Assembly: GCA_029268205.1 (NCBI GenBank)
Contig: JAJUGK010000008.1
Coordinates: 1 to 34,673, forward strand
Source: Nocardioidaceae bacterium
Lineage (GTDB): Bacteria > Actinomycetota > Actinomycetes > Propionibacteriales > Nocardioidaceae
Length of the DNA stretch: 34,673 nt
Reading direction: 5' to 3'
In this document: one piece after another, positions 1 through 10,096 of the stretch
How positions within the stretch are numbered: the first letter of the stretch is position 1
Layout of the letters: each line of letters starts with the position of its first letter
The notes under the pieces: generated by a model
Databases searched by the model: none
Told to the model about the DNA's origin: nothing
Seen by the model: only the letters and a program-made list of their open reading frames with translations
Position numbers and translations under genes: made by a program

Positions 1-2009
1 CCGAAGTGCTCGATCGAGACCGAGCGCCCGGCGTCGCCGACCAGCTCGCGCCAGCCCATCGCCACCCCGGCCTCGACGCTGACCCGCGCCCTGACGGTCG
101 GGGGGATCACGGAGTCGCGGTAGGCCTGGTCCTGGGCGTCGAACCACTCCCGGCACGGCAGCGACACGACCCGGGCACGTACGCCCTTGTCGGCCAGCAG
201 GGTGCGGGCCTCGACGGCCATCTGCACCTCGGAACCGGTCGCGATGAGCACGACGTCGGGCTCCCCGCCCTCGGCGTCGACCAGGACGTAGCCGCCGCGG
301 GCCACCCCGGTCGTCATGGCCTCGGCGTCGGCGAAGCCGTCCTCGCCGCGGGGGAAGGTCGGCACGTTCTGCCGGGTCAGGGCGAGGGCGACGGGTCCGT
401 CAGTGCGCTCCAGCCGCGCCCTCCAGGCCGCGACCGTCTCGTTGGCGTCGGCGGGCCGGACGACCGCGAGACCGGGGATCGCGCGCAGCGCGGCCAGGTG
501 CTCGATCGGCTGGTGGGTCGGACCGTCCTCGCCCAGGCCGATGGAGTCGTGGGTCCAGACGTAGGTGGTCGGCAGGCCCATGAGGGCGGCGAGCCGCACC
601 GCGGGACGCATGTAGTCGGAGAACACCAGGAAGGTGCCGCCGTAGACGCGGGTCAGGCCCTGCAGCGCGATGCCGTTCATGATCGAACCCATCGCGTGCT
701 CGCGGATGCCGAAGTGGAGCACCCGCCCGTAGCGGTGACCGCTGAAGTCGTCGGTGGAGCGGTGGTCCGGGATGAACGACGGCTCGCCCTTGGGCGTGGT
801 GTTGTTGGAGTCGGCCAGGTCGGCCGAGCCACCCCACAGCTCCGGCAGCCGCGGCGCGATGGCGGTGATGACCTCGCCCGAGGCCTTGCGGGTCGCGATG
901 CCCTTGGGGTCGGCGTCGTAGGACGGCAGGTCGGCCGCCCAACCCTCGGGGAGCTCGGCGCGCTTGAGGCGGTGCAGCAGCGCCTCGGCGTCGGGGTTCG
1001 CCTTCGCCCAGGCGCGGTACTGCTCGTCCCAGGCGGCACCCGCTGCCTTGCCGCGCTCGACCAGGCCGCGGGTGTGCTCGAGCACCTCGGCCGGGACCGC
1101 GAAGTGCTCGTCGGGGTCGAGCCCCAGAATCTTCTTGGTGGCCGCGACCTCCTCGGCGCCGAGGGCGGAGCCGTGGGAGGCGCCGGTGCCCTGGGCGGTG
1201 GGCGCGGGCCAGGCGATGATCGTACGCAGGACGATCATGCTCGGCTGGTCGGTGACGGCGCGGGCGGCGTGCAGGGCGGCCCACAGCGCCTCGAGGTCCT
1301 CGACGTAGTCCTTGCCGTCGTTGGTCCAGTCGACGGTCTGGACGTGCCAGCCGTAGGCCTCGTACCGCTTCGCGACGTCCTCGGTGAAGGCGATGTCGGT
1401 GTCGCCCTCGATCGAGATCCGGTTGTCGTCGTAGATGACGGTGAGGTTGCCCAGCTCCTGGTGCCCGGCGAGCGAGGACGCCTCCGCGCTGACGCCCTCC
1501 TGGAGGTCGCCGTCGCTGGCGATCACGTAGACGTCGTGGTCGAAGGGGCTCTGGCCCTCGGCGGCCCCGGGGTCGAGCAGACCGCGGACGCGGCGCGCCG
1601 ACATCGCCATGCCGACGGCGTTCGCGATGCCCTGACCGAGCGGGCCGGTGGTCGTCTCCACCCCGGTGGTGTGGCCGTGCTCGGGGTGGCCCGGCGTCTT
1701 GCTGTCCCAGGTGCGCAGCGCCTTGAGGTCGTCGAGCTCGAGGCCGAACCCGCCGAGGAACAGTTGGGTGTAGAGGGTGATGCTGCTGTGGCCGGCCGAC
1801 AGCACGAACCGGTCGCGGGCGATCCAGTCCGGGTGGGCCGGGTCGTGACGCATCAGCTTCTGGAACAGCGTGTAGGCCACGGGGGCCAGCGCCATCGCCG
1901 TGCCGGGGTGGCCGTTGCCGACCTTCTGGACCGCGTCCATGGCCAGGGCGCGGCTCACGGCCACCGCACGGTCGTCGATCTCGGACCAGTTCAGGGCGGG
2001 GGTGCTCAC
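1..2009 (-). CDS. tkt: Transketolase (3' end outside window)
   Basis: Thiamine-diphosphate enzyme of the non-oxidative pentose phosphate pathway; it moves two-carbon ketol units between sugar phosphates in the cytosol. The reverse strand reads continuously for 669 codons. It contains GNGHPGTAM near the N-terminus, the ThDP/Mg site [13 protein letters not shown], the pyrimidine-domain motif [15 protein letters not shown] and, at the window edge, the C-terminal [13 protein letters not shown]. About 30 residues of a typical ~700-residue enzyme lie outside. The ORF track shows only antisense shadows here because the stop is missing. An ATG at 2015 and a GTG at 2009 are in frame. The purine stretch GAGAGGA abuts the ATG but sits 6 nt before the GTG, so I chose the GTG. 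It is divergent from ctaB. Identification is very secure. Confidence 0.96.
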   Translation of the reverse strand, partial: MSTPALNWSEIDDRAVAVSRALAMDAVQKVGNGHPGTAMALAPVAYTLFQKLMRHDPAHPDWIARDRFVLSAGHSSITLYTQLFLGGFGLELDDLKALRTWDSKTPGHPEHGHTTGVETTTGPLGQGIANAVGMAMSARRVRGLLDPGAAEGQSPFDHDVYVIASDGDLQEGVSAEASSLAGHQELGNLTVIYDDNRISIEGDTDIAFTEDVAKRYEAYGWHVQTVDWTNDGKDYVEDLEALWAALHAARAVTDQPSMIVLRTIIAWPAPTAQGTGASHGSALGAEEVAATKKILGLDPDEHFAVPAEVLEHTRGLVERGKAAGAAWDEQYRAWAKANPDAEALLHRLKRAELPEGWAADLPSYDADPKGIATRKASGEVITAIAPRLPELWGGSADLADSNNTTPKGEPSFIPDHRSTDDFSGHRYGRVLHFGIREHAMGSIMNGIALQGLTRVYGGTFLVFSDYMRPAVRLAALMGLPTTYVWTHDSIGLGEDGPTHQPIEHLAALRAIPGLAVVRPADANETVAAWRARLERTDGPVALALTRQNVPTFPRGEDGFADAEAMTTGVARGGYVLVDAEGGEPDVVLIATGSEVQMAVEARTLLADKGVRARVVSLPCREWFDAQDQAYRDSVIPPTVRARVSVEAGVAMGWRELVGDAGRSVSIEHF

Positions 2010-2064
2010 GAGCATTCCTCTCAGGACGCGGGTGCGTAGCGGTGGGCGCGAGTGCGCCAGGACG

Positions 2065-2070
2065 AGCCTA
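2065..2070 (-). promoter_or_regulatory. Candidate -10 box of tkt
   Basis: TAGGCT on the minus strand, the commonest -10-like hexamer in this window. It would give a leader of roughly 48 nt before the tkt GTG, with a ribosome-binding site. No convincing -35 is seen. Confidence 0.4.
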
Positions 2071-2140
2071 CTCACGCGACCTGTGTCACAGCCCCCGCGG
2101 CCACCGCCACCACCGGTTCGTCGGGGTGGGAGCGCGCCGT

Positions 2141-2146
2141 TAGACT
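2141..2146 (+). promoter_or_regulatory. Candidate -10 box of ctaB
   Basis: TAGACT in the tkt-ctaB divergent region, about 60 nt before the ctaB start, so this transcript would have a leader. A GGCGCC-CAA-GGCGCC repeat lies at 2180-2194 inside that leader. The assignment rests on the hexamer alone. Confidence 0.35.
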
Positions 2147-2206
2147 CCGGTAGTTCGATCTGTTCCCCATCCTTGCCCCGGCGCCCAAGGCGCCGCGACT
2201 CCCGAG

Positions 2207-3151
2207 GTGTCCGTGACGGAGGTCCACGCCCGCGTGCCCGCCGAGAGGCGCGAGGCCGAGCGAGCGACCGTGAAGGACGTCGTCGCCGCATACCTCGGGC
2301 TCACCAAGCCGCGCGTGATCGAGCTGTTGCTGCTGACGACGGTGCCGGTGATGTTCTTCGCCGCGCGCGGCATCCCGCCCCTGGGCACGGTGCTGGCGAC
2401 GGTGGTCGGCGGGGCGCTCTCGGCCGGCTCGGCGTCGGCCTACAACTGCGTCTACGACCGCGACATCGACGAGCAGATGCGGCGCACCCGGCGGCGGGCG
2501 CTCCCACGCCACATCGTCACGCCGCGCGCCGCGCTGATCTTCGCCACCGTCCTGGCGATCCTCTCCACCGCGGTCCTGCTGGCGTGGGTCAACCCGCTCT
2601 CGGCCGGACTGTCGCTGGGGGCCAACGCGTTCTACGTGCTGGTCTACACGATCGTCCTCAAGCGCCGCACGACCCAGAACATCGTGTGGGGCGGTCTCGC
2701 CGGGTGCTTCCCGGCCCTCATCGGCTGGACCGCGGTGACCGGCGAGCTCGCGTGGCCGCCGGTGGTGCTCTTCCTCGTCGTCTTCTTCTGGACGCCGCCG
2801 CACACCTGGGCCCTCGCGCTGCGCTACCGCGAGGACTACGCCACGGTCGACGTCCCGATGCTGCCGGTGGTGGCGTCCGGGCACGCGGTGTCCAAGCAGG
2901 TCATCGGCTACTCCTACGCGATGGTCGCGACGTCCCTGGTGCTGTGGCCGCTGGCCGGCACCGGCTGGTTCTACCCGACGGCCGCGATCGTCCTCGGCGT
3001 GCTGTTCCTGATCGAGACGCACCTGATGGAGCGCCGCGCCTCACGCAGCGACGCACTGACCGACATCAAGCCGATGCGCGTCTTCCACTGGTCGAACCTC
3101 TACCTGTCGCTGCTGTTCGTCGCGGTCGCCATCGACCCGCTCTTCGCCTGA
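2207..3151 (+). CDS. ctaB: Protoheme IX farnesyltransferase (heme o synthase)
   Basis: UbiA-superfamily membrane prenyltransferase that attaches a farnesyl group to heme b to make heme o, the precursor of heme a for aa3-type cytochrome oxidase. The 314 residues match the usual length. The first Asp-rich motif N-x3-D-x3-D is present (N80, D84, D88, in AYNCVYDRDIDEQM) and followed by the RTRRRALP element; the second loop reads RYREDYATVDVPMLP. About eight or nine hydrophobic segments follow, and the C-terminus LYLSLLFVAVAIDPLF is family-like. GTG 2207 gives MSVTEV; GTG 2213 is also possible, and neither has a strong ribosome-binding site. It converges on ctaA, with overlapping 3' ends. CtaA, encoded opposite, uses its product. 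Confidence 0.95.
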   Translation: MSVTEVHARVPAERREAERATVKDVVAAYLGLTKPRVIELLLLTTVPVMFFAARGIPPLGTVLATVVGGALSAGSASAYNCVYDRDIDEQMRRTRRRALPRHIVTPRAALIFATVLAILSTAVLLAWVNPLSAGLSLGANAFYVLVYTIVLKRRTTQNIVWGGLAGCFPALIGWTAVTGELAWPPVVLFLVVFFWTPPHTWALALRYREDYATVDVPMLPVVASGHAVSKQVIGYSYAMVATSLVLWPLAGTGWFYPTAAIVLGVLFLIETHLMERRASRSDALTDIKPMRVFHWSNLYLSLLFVAVAIDPLFA

Positions 3152-4026
3152 GTCGCGACCTCCGCGGGCGCCCGCATCGCGACCACCAGCCAGGTGATCG
3201 CCGCTGCGGTCAGGGCGGCGCCGAGCAGGTGCAACGCCACGAGCGCGATCGGCAGCCCGAGGTAGTACTGCGCGAACCCGACGACGCCCTGGGCGAGCTC
3301 CACCCCGAGCAGGGCGTAGGCGGGACGGCGTACGCGGGCGGGGGCGTGGAGGACGTGCAGCAGGATCACCGCGGCGATCGTGAGACCCAGCATCAGGAAG
3401 ACCAGGTCGACGTGGAACTGGCTCCAGGCGCGCGGGTCGAGCCCGTTGCGGGGCGCGTCCGCGTCGCCGGCGTGGGGGCCGCTGCCGGTGACGATGGTGC
3501 CGATGTAGAGCACGCCCCAGCCGGCCGCGAAGATCGCCCACGCGAGCGCGCGGAAGCCGCGGTGGACGACACCGGCGCGCGGGCCCGGACCGTCGAGGAC
3601 CCACCGGATGAGCAGCACCGCGGCGCTGACCATCGCCAGCGACACCAGGAGGTGGAGCGCCACGATCCACGGGTTGAGGTCGGTGAGGACGGTGATCCCG
3701 CCGATGACCGCCTGCGCCGGCACGCCGAGCCCGATCACCAGGGCGAGCAGGAGGAGTTCGCGCCGGCCGTGCCGCCACGCGGCGAGGAACGTCAGAATGG
3801 CCACGGCCGCCACAACGAAGGTCAGCAGCCGGTTGCCGAACTCGATCACCCCGTGGACGCCGAGCTCGCCGTGCGGGACGAACGACTCGTCCGTGCACCG
3901 CGGCCAGGTCGGGCAACCGAGACCGGAACCGGTGAGCCGGACGATGCCGCCGGTCAGGACGATCCCGATGTTGGCCACGAGCGAGGCCCAGGCCAGGACG
4001 AGCAGGGCGCGGGGACGGGCGGTCAC
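3100..4026 (-). CDS. ctaA: Heme A synthase (COX15/CtaA family)
   Basis: Integral membrane enzyme that oxidises the C8 methyl of heme o to give heme a. At 308 residues with about eight hydrophobic segments it has normal length. Visible features are the paired-cysteine loop GSGLGCPTWPRC after the first helix, IEFGNRLL in helix 2, and histidines in ALHLLVSL, QFHVDLVF and VALHLLGAAL that fit heme ligands. The position that is His in the ExxHR motif of Bacillus CtaA is Asn here, which I believe is usual in actinobacteria. Two GTG starts are available. GTG 4035 would overlap the permease stop, but GGGAG lies 8 nt before GTG 4026, so I chose the latter. It is the last gene of the exporter operon. 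Its TAG stop lies 52 bp inside the ctaB coding region on the other strand. Confidence 0.93.
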   Translation of the reverse strand: MTARPRALLVLAWASLVANIGIVLTGGIVRLTGSGLGCPTWPRCTDESFVPHGELGVHGVIEFGNRLLTFVVAAVAILTFLAAWRHGRRELLLLALVIGLGVPAQAVIGGITVLTDLNPWIVALHLLVSLAMVSAAVLLIRWVLDGPGPRAGVVHRGFRALAWAIFAAGWGVLYIGTIVTGSGPHAGDADAPRNGLDPRAWSQFHVDLVFLMLGLTIAAVILLHVLHAPARVRRPAYALLGVELAQGVVGFAQYYLGLPIALVALHLLGAALTAAAITWLVVAMRAPAEVATQAKSGSMATATNSSDR

Positions 4027-4031
4027 GCAGG

Positions 4032-4808
4032 TCACTCCCAGGTGAAGGTGCGGGCCGTGAGCACGGTGCCCACGGTGGTCCAGCCGAGCAGGACCAGGAC
4101 GGCGAGCCACGGGAACGCGCCGTCGAGGAGGGCGGCGCGCAGGCCCTCGCCCAACGCGCCGGAGGGCAGCCAGGCGGCGAGGTCGCCGTAGCCACCGTAC
4201 GTCGCCGCGGGGAGTACGACCGCCCCGCCGGTCATCAGCAGCAGATAGATCAGATTGGCGGCGGCGAGGGTCGCCTCGGCGCGCAGCGTGCCGGCGATGA
4301 ACAGGCCCAGCGAGGCGAAGGCCGCCGTGCCGGCGGCCGCGGCGACGACGGCGCCCAGCACGCCCACCGGGCCGGCCGTCGGACGCCAACCCATCACCAG
4401 CGCCGTGCCGACGACGACCACCACCTGGAGGACCTGGACCAGCAGCAGCGCGCCGATCTTGCCGGTGAGCAGCCCGGAGCGCGGCAGGGGCGCGGTGCCG
4501 AGCCGTTTGAGGACGCCGTAGCGGCGCTCGAAGCCGGTGGCGATCGCCAGCGAGGTGAAGCTGGTCGACATCACCGCGAGGGCGAGCACCCCGGGGGTGA
4601 GCACCTCCAGCGGCGTGCCGTCGGCGAGGTCGAGGTCGAGCCGGTCCGCGGCGAGCACCCCACCGACGAGGACGAGCAGCGGGATGACCACGGCGAGCAG
4701 CAGCTGCTCGCCGTTGCGCAGCATCAGCCGCGCCTCCATGAGGGTCTGCGCGCGCACCTGTTGCAGCAGCGGTGCGGCGCCCGGGCGCGGGGCGAAGGTG
4801 CCGCTCAT
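4032..4808 (-). CDS. ABC-2 type exporter permease
   Basis: Membrane subunit of an ABC-2 type exporter, 258 residues. After a short cytoplasmic N-terminus there are about six hydrophobic segments (for example QLLLAVVIPLLVLVGGVLA, VLQVVVVVGTALVMG and WLAVLVLLGWTTVGTVLTA). A cytoplasmic coupling region with GFERRYGVLKRLGTAPLPRS is typical of the family. The ATG overlaps the TGA of the upstream ATPase (ATGA), so the two are translationally coupled, and ctaA follows directly. An ABC-2 pair next to ctaA is a recurrent actinobacterial arrangement. A role in oxidase biogenesis or heme handling is suggested only by this context, and the substrate is unknown. The longer track ORF starting at 5225 is in-frame read-through antisense to nothing conserved. 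Confidence 0.88.
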   Translation of the reverse strand: MSGTFAPRPGAAPLLQQVRAQTLMEARLMLRNGEQLLLAVVIPLLVLVGGVLAADRLDLDLADGTPLEVLTPGVLALAVMSTSFTSLAIATGFERRYGVLKRLGTAPLPRSGLLTGKIGALLLVQVLQVVVVVGTALVMGWRPTAGPVGVLGAVVAAAAGTAAFASLGLFIAGTLRAEATLAAANLIYLLLMTGGAVVLPAATYGGYGDLAAWLPSGALGEGLRAALLDGAFPWLAVLVLLGWTTVGTVLTARTFTWE

Positions 4809-5761
4809 CGCAACTCCCGGCCGGTGAGCTGGAGGAAGACGTCCTCGAGGGTGTGCTTGCCGAGCGTGAGCGACTCCGGCAGCACGCCGGTGCGCTCGCA
4901 CCAGTCGCTGACGGTGGCGAGCGTGGTGGCATCGGCGGGGCCGGTGATCAGCAGGGTCTGGGGGTTCAGCGCCGTCACCTCGGTGTCGGGGCCGAGCGCG
5001 GCGCGCAGTGCGTCCGGGGCGGACGGGGGGAACGGCTCGGTCACGACCAGCCGGATCGAGGTGGTGGTGCCCGCCCGGGTGAGCTCGAAGGGCGACCCGG
5101 AGGCGATCAGCCGGCCACGGTCGATGATGTGGACGTGGTCGGCGAGCCGCTCGGCCTCCTCGAGGTAGTGCGTGGTGAGGACCACCGTGACGCCGTCGGC
5201 GCGCAGCTCCTCCAACAGCTCCCACGTCGTGCGCCGGGCGGCCGGGTCCATGCCGGCGGTCGGCTCGTCGACGAAGACCAGTTCGGGCCGCCCGACCACC
5301 GCGAGCGCGAGCGCGAGCCGCTGCTGCTGGCCGCCCGAGAGCCGGCGGTAGGGCGTACGCCCGCAGTCCTCGAGGCCCAGCCGCTCGACCAGCAGCGACA
5401 CCGGCAGCGGATGGGCGTGCAAGGAGGCGACGTGCCGCAGCATCTCCTCGGCCCGCACCCCGGACCAGGCGCCGCCGGACTGCAACATGACACCGATGCG
5501 GGGGAGCAGTTCCTGCCGGTCGCGCTGCGGGTCGAGCCCGAGGACGGTCACCCGGCCCTGCTGCGGGGCGCGGTAGCCCTCGCAGGTCTCCAGCGTCGTG
5601 GTCTTGCCGGCACCGGTGGGGCCCAGGACTGCGGTGATCGTGCCGGCCTCGACCGTCAGGGAGAGGCCGTCGACGGCACGGACGCCGTCGTAGGTCATCA
5701 CGAGCCCGTCGACGACGACGGCCGGCCCGGACGGGACGGCGGACGGGTCGACAGCGGGCAC
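4805..5761 (-). CDS. ABC transporter ATP-binding protein (exporter)
   Basis: Cytoplasmic ATPase partner of the ABC-2 permease, 318 residues. Walker A is GPTGAGKTTT (about residues 47-56), the signature is LSGGQQQRLALALA, Walker B is ELVFVDEPTAGMDP and the switch histidine is in LTTHYLEEAERLADH. The last ~90 residues form the extra C-terminal domain common in DrrA/CcmA-like exporters. The GTG start at 5761 has no ribosome-binding site, but TAAACT ends 8 nt upstream, so the transcript is probably leaderless. It heads the operon ATPase-permease-ctaA and is divergent from sufR across 104 bp. The transported substrate cannot be read from the sequence; automatic labels such as antibiotic exporter would be guesses. 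Confidence 0.92.
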   Translation of the reverse strand: MPAVDPSAVPSGPAVVVDGLVMTYDGVRAVDGLSLTVEAGTITAVLGPTGAGKTTTLETCEGYRAPQQGRVTVLGLDPQRDRQELLPRIGVMLQSGGAWSGVRAEEMLRHVASLHAHPLPVSLLVERLGLEDCGRTPYRRLSGGQQQRLALALAVVGRPELVFVDEPTAGMDPAARRTTWELLEELRADGVTVVLTTHYLEEAERLADHVHIIDRGRLIASGSPFELTRAGTTTSIRLVVTEPFPPSAPDALRAALGPDTEVTALNPQTLLITGPADATTLATVSDWCERTGVLPESLTLGKHTLEDVFLQLTGRELR

Positions 5762-5769
5762 GGAAGGGG

Positions 5770-5775
5770 AGTTTA
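5770..5775 (-). promoter_or_regulatory. -10 box of the exporter-ctaA operon (leaderless)
   Basis: TAAACT on the minus strand followed by 8 nt (CCCCTTCC) and the GTG start at 5761. The spacing puts transcription initiation at or next to the start codon. Confidence 0.6.
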
Positions 5776-5830
5776 TGCTGGCCCTCGGCCGCTCACGGGC
5801 GCCGGGTCGTGGGGGTAAGGGTCACCTTCC

Positions 5831-5866
5831 TTGAAGGGCCGATCGAATATGGCGACACTGGTGTTG
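5831..5866 (+). promoter_or_regulatory. suf operon promoter with overlapping SufR-type operator
   Basis: TTGAAG (5831-5836), a 17-nt spacer and GACACT (5854-5859) form a -35/-10 pair whose expected start falls on GTG 5866. The inverted repeat CGAC-ACTGGT-GTTG (5853-5866) covers the -10 box. It is one mismatch from the CAAC-N6-GTTG motif I recall for Streptomyces SufR. Read another way it contains ACACT-N5-TGTGG, like the motif I recall for mycobacterial SufR. Both comparisons are from memory. Binding here would block the promoter, which fits autorepression of the operon. Confidence 0.65.
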
Positions 5867-6591
5867 TGGAAATCCGAGCTGACCGCACATCGCGGCGCGC
5901 ACGCTCGGGACCGGCGACTCTCGACGTCCCGGCCGACACCACCCGGGAGCGGGTGGCCCGCTCGATCCTGGAGAACGGCCCGTCGACAGCTGCGGCCCTG
6001 GCTGCGCGCCTGGGACTGACCCCTGCCGCCGTACGCCGCCACCTCGACCAGCTGCTCGAGGAGGGCCAGGTGGAGCCGCGCGAGCCGCGACCCCACGCCG
6101 CCCGTGGCCGCGGGCGACCGGCCAAGCTGTTCGCCCTCACCGCGGCGGGCCGCGACGCCTTCGACCAGCACTACGACGACCTCGCCGCCGACGCGCTGCG
6201 CTTCCTGGCCGAGACCGGGGGCGAGGAGGCCGTGATGGCCTTCGCGCGCCGGAGGGTCTCGACCTTCGAGGCGGAGTTCGCCGAACTCGCAGGGAGCCAC
6301 CCGGAGCTCAGCCCGGCCGAGGTGCTGGCCCTGGTCTTCAGCCGCCACGGCTACGCCGCGTCGGTGCGCCAGGCGCCGGTGGGGGAGCAGCTGTGCCAGC
6401 AGCACTGCCCGGTCTCCCACGTCGCCCACGAGTTCCCCCAGCTGTGCGAGGCCGAGACCGAGGTCATCTCCCGGATCCTCGGCCGCCACGTGCAGCGGCT
6501 GGCCACCATCGCCCACGGCGACGGGGTCTGCACCACCTGCATCCCCGACACCACACGCGTGAACCCCGACAAGAACGGAGCGTCCTCATGA
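5866..6591 (+). CDS. sufR: SufR, Fe-S-sensing repressor of the suf operon
   Basis: DeoR/ArsR-like winged-helix repressor, 241 residues from GTG 5866. The N-terminal HTH reads [16 protein letters not shown]...[15 protein letters not shown], with a basic wing [13 protein letters not shown]. The C-terminal half carries cysteines at about 177, 181, 194, 222 and 225 (LCQQHCP, PQLCEAE, GVCTTC), the region that holds the iron-sulfur cluster in SufR proteins. The ORF track starts 57 nt earlier at GTG 5809. I prefer 5866 because a good promoter occupies 5831-5859 and would make this GTG the first transcribed base. Its TGA overlaps the sufB ATG. It presumably represses the whole operon when cluster-loaded, as in mycobacteria and cyanobacteria. 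Confidence 0.9.
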   Translation: MEIRADRTSRRARSGPATLDVPADTTRERVARSILENGPSTAAALAARLGLTPAAVRRHLDQLLEEGQVEPREPRPHAARGRGRPAKLFALTAAGRDAFDQHYDDLAADALRFLAETGGEEAVMAFARRRVSTFEAEFAELAGSHPELSPAEVLALVFSRHGYAASVRQAPVGEQLCQQHCPVSHVAHEFPQLCEAETEVISRILGRHVQRLATIAHGDGVCTTCIPDTTRVNPDKNGASS

Positions 6592-8033
6592 CCACCTCCC
6601 CGACCACCGGAACCCAGCCCAGCATCGAGGAGCTGAATCCCGGACTCGAGGGGATCGGCCGCTACGAGTTCGGCTGGGCCGACCCTGACGTGGCCGGCGC
6701 CAGCGCCCAGCGCGGGCTGAGCGAGGCCGTCGTCCGCGACATCTCGGGGAAGAAGGACGAGCCCGAGTGGATGCTCGACTTCCGTCTCAAGGGCCTCAAG
6801 CTCTTCGACCGCAAGCCGATGCCCCGCTGGGGTGCCGAGCTCGACGGCATCGACTTCGACAACATCAAGTACTTCGTGCGCTCCACCGAGAAGCAGGCCC
6901 AGACGTGGGAGGACCTGCCCGAGGAGATCAAGAACACCTACGACCGGCTCGGCATCCCGGAGGCGGAGAAGCAGCGCCTGGTCGCCGGCGTCGCCGCGCA
7001 GTACGAGTCCGAGGTCGTCTACCACAAGATCAACGAGGAGCTCGAGCGTCAGGGCGTGCTCTTCCTCGACACCGACACCGCGCTGCGCGAGCACCCGGAG
7101 ATCTTCAAGGAGTACTTCGGCACCGTCATCCCGATCGGTGACAACAAGTTCTCCGCGCTCAACAGCGCCGTGTGGTCCGGCGGGTCGTTCATCTACGTGC
7201 CGCCGGGCGTGCACGTCGACATTCCCCTGCAGGCCTACTTCCGGATCAACACCGAGAACATGGGCCAGTTCGAGCGGACGCTGATCATCGTCGACGAGGG
7301 TGCCTACGTGCACTACGTCGAGGGCTGCACCGCGCCGATCTACTCCTCCGACTCGCTGCACTCCGCGGTGGTCGAGATCGTCGTGAAGAAGGGCGGCCGC
7401 TGCCGCTACACGACCATCCAGAACTGGTCCAACAACGTCTACAACCTGGTGACCAAGCGCGCGACCTGCGAGGCCGGCGCCACCATGGAGTGGGTCGACG
7501 GCAACATCGGCTCCAAGGTCACCATGAAGTACCCGGCCGTGTTCCTCATGGGCGAGCACGCCAAGGGCGAGACGCTCTCCATCGCCTTCGCCGGCGAGGG
7601 CCAGCACCAGGACGCCGGCGCCAAGATGGTGCACGCGGCCCCGCACACCTCCAGCTCGATCTTGAGCAAGTCGGTGGCGCGCGGCGGCGGGCGGACGTCC
7701 TACCGCGGTCTCGTGCAGGTCAACGAGGGCGCGTACGGCTCCAAGTCCAACGTCCTGTGCGACGCGCTGCTGGTCGACCAGATCAGCCGCTCCGACACCT
7801 ATCCCTACGTCGACGTCCGCGAGGACGACGTGTCGATGGGCCACGAGGCGAGCGTCTCGAAGGTCTCCGAGGACCAGCTCTTCTACCTGATGAGCCGCGG
7901 CATGGAGGAGGACGAGGCCATGGCGATGATCGTGCGCGGCTTCGTCGAGCCGATCGCCAAGGAGCTGCCGATGGAGTACGCCCTGGAGCTCAACCGGCTC
8001 ATCGAGTTGCAGATGGAGGGCGCCGTCGGCTGA
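6588..8033 (+). CDS. sufB: Fe-S cluster assembly scaffold SufB
   Basis: Core subunit of the SufBC2D scaffold on which [Fe-S] clusters are built. The 481-residue protein starts at an ATG overlapping the sufR stop (ATGA). Family hallmarks are [14 protein letters not shown], the strand-rich beta-helix region [35 protein letters not shown] with Cys247, and [12 protein letters not shown] with Cys391, equivalent to the conserved cysteine used in cluster assembly. The C-terminal helical [13 protein letters not shown] region binds SufC. The gene is uninterrupted: the intein found in M. tuberculosis SufB is absent. The longer track ORF (from 6393) is out-of-register read-through of sufR. A 46-nt gap separates it from sufD. 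Confidence 0.97.
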   Translation: MTTSPTTGTQPSIEELNPGLEGIGRYEFGWADPDVAGASAQRGLSEAVVRDISGKKDEPEWMLDFRLKGLKLFDRKPMPRWGAELDGIDFDNIKYFVRSTEKQAQTWEDLPEEIKNTYDRLGIPEAEKQRLVAGVAAQYESEVVYHKINEELERQGVLFLDTDTALREHPEIFKEYFGTVIPIGDNKFSALNSAVWSGGSFIYVPPGVHVDIPLQAYFRINTENMGQFERTLIIVDEGAYVHYVEGCTAPIYSSDSLHSAVVEIVVKKGGRCRYTTIQNWSNNVYNLVTKRATCEAGATMEWVDGNIGSKVTMKYPAVFLMGEHAKGETLSIAFAGEGQHQDAGAKMVHAAPHTSSSILSKSVARGGGRTSYRGLVQVNEGAYGSKSNVLCDALLVDQISRSDTYPYVDVREDDVSMGHEASVSKVSEDQLFYLMSRGMEEDEAMAMIVRGFVEPIAKELPMEYALELNRLIELQMEGAVG

Positions 8034-8079
8034 CCCGCCGACGCCCGATCCGCAACCCACCAGACCACGAAGGACGACT

Positions 8080-9267
8080 GTGACTGTGACGCAAGAGCCC
8101 GCCGCCGCGCGGGCGGTGGAGACGACCGACAAGGTGCTCTCGCACCTGCACCCCGCGGGGTCCTGGGACGTCGCCGACCACCCCGTGCCGGGCCGCAAGG
8201 ACGAGATCTGGCGGTTCACCCCGCTGAAGCGGCTCAAGGAGCTGCACGCCGACGCGCCGTTCCGGACCAGCACCACCACCTGCACCTGGAACACCCCCGA
8301 CGGTGTCCGGGTCGAGGGCGTCGACGGCGCCGAGGCCGAGGCGCTGAAGGGGATCAGCGGCTGGGTGCCCAACAGCCGGTTCGCCGCGCGCGTGCTCGCC
8401 GAGGTCCCCTCGGTGCTGCTCGTGGACGTGCCCGCCGACCTCGAGGTCGCCGAGCCCGTGATGGTCGACCTGGCCGGCACCGACGCCGACAACACCGAGG
8501 CCGGTCGGGTCGCGCTCCGCTTCGGCGCGCACTCCCGGGCGGTCGTGGTGCTCAGCCACTCCGGCTCGGCCGCGCTCGCGCAGGTCGTCGAGATCGCCGT
8601 CGGCGACGGTGCCGACGTCACCGTCGTGTCGCTGCAGGACTGGGCCGACGACGCGGTGCACCTGAGCCACCACCAGGCGAAGGTCGGCCGCGACGCCACC
8701 TACAAGCACGTCGCGATCAGCTTCGGCGGCGACCTGGTCCGGATGGACGCCAACGTCACCTACGACGGTCCCGGTGGTTCCGCGGAGCTGCTCGGGCTCT
8801 ACTTCGCCGACGCCGGCCAGCACCTCGAGCACCGGATCTTCGCCGACCACACGGCGCCGCGCACCAAGAGCAACGTCGTCTACAAGGGCGCGCTGCAGGG
8901 CGAGGACGCCCACACCGTCTGGATCGGGAACGTGCTGATCCGCAAGGTGGCCGAGGGCATCGACACCTACGAGGAGAATCGCAACCTCGTGCTGACCGAC
9001 GGCTGCCGCGCCGACTCGGTGCCGAACCTCGAGATCGAGACCGGCGAGATCGAGGGTGCCGGCCACGCCTCGGCGACCGCCCGGTTCGACGACGAGCAGC
9101 TGTTCTACCTGCGCTCGCGCGGGGTGAGCGAGGAGGAGGCCCGCCGCCTGGTGGTCCACGGCTTCTTCGCCGACCTCATCCGCAAGATCGGCGTCCCCGC
9201 CCTGGAGGAGCGCCTGCAGACCACCGTCGAGTCCGAGCTCGAGCGTCACCTGCTCGAACTCGGCTGA
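8080..9267 (+). CDS. sufD: Fe-S cluster assembly protein SufD
   Basis: Partner of SufB in the SufBC2D complex; required for iron entry in the E. coli system. The 395-residue product has the N-terminal helical region with PGRKDEIWRFTPLKRL, the beta-helix core, and the C-terminal SufC-binding helix DEQLFYLRSRGVSEEEARRLVVHGFF, a clear paralogue of the SufB C-terminus. GTG 8080 is chosen because GAAGGA ends 5 nt upstream; GTG 8086 is a close alternative. It follows sufB in the same transcript and precedes sufC by 33 nt. Confidence 0.95.
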   Translation: MTVTQEPAAARAVETTDKVLSHLHPAGSWDVADHPVPGRKDEIWRFTPLKRLKELHADAPFRTSTTTCTWNTPDGVRVEGVDGAEAEALKGISGWVPNSRFAARVLAEVPSVLLVDVPADLEVAEPVMVDLAGTDADNTEAGRVALRFGAHSRAVVVLSHSGSAALAQVVEIAVGDGADVTVVSLQDWADDAVHLSHHQAKVGRDATYKHVAISFGGDLVRMDANVTYDGPGGSAELLGLYFADAGQHLEHRIFADHTAPRTKSNVVYKGALQGEDAHTVWIGNVLIRKVAEGIDTYEENRNLVLTDGCRADSVPNLEIETGEIEGAGHASATARFDDEQLFYLRSRGVSEEEARRLVVHGFFADLIRKIGVPALEERLQTTVESELERHLLELG

Positions 9268-9300
9268 CCGACCTTCCCACGCACAAGGAGCACCCCTGAC

Positions 9301-10059
<759 letters not shown>

Positions 10060-10096
10060 GGCCGGCACCACTTCTCACGACGCAGGAAGGACGCTC

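Noticed and set aside
6-2039. 677-aa plus-strand ORF
   Set aside because: Antisense shadow of transketolase; Gly/Arg/Val-rich low-complexity composition and no family motif.
5809-5865. Upstream GTG start for sufR in the ORF track
   Set aside because: It would place the promoter and operator inside the coding region; the leaderless GTG at 5866 fits better. Not fully excluded.
6588-8033. Possible intein in SufB, as in M. tuberculosis
   Set aside because: The gene has normal 481-codon length and continuous SufB homology.
6351-8699. 782-aa minus-strand ORF
   Set aside because: Antisense to sufB and sufD, whose plus-strand products have full family motifs.
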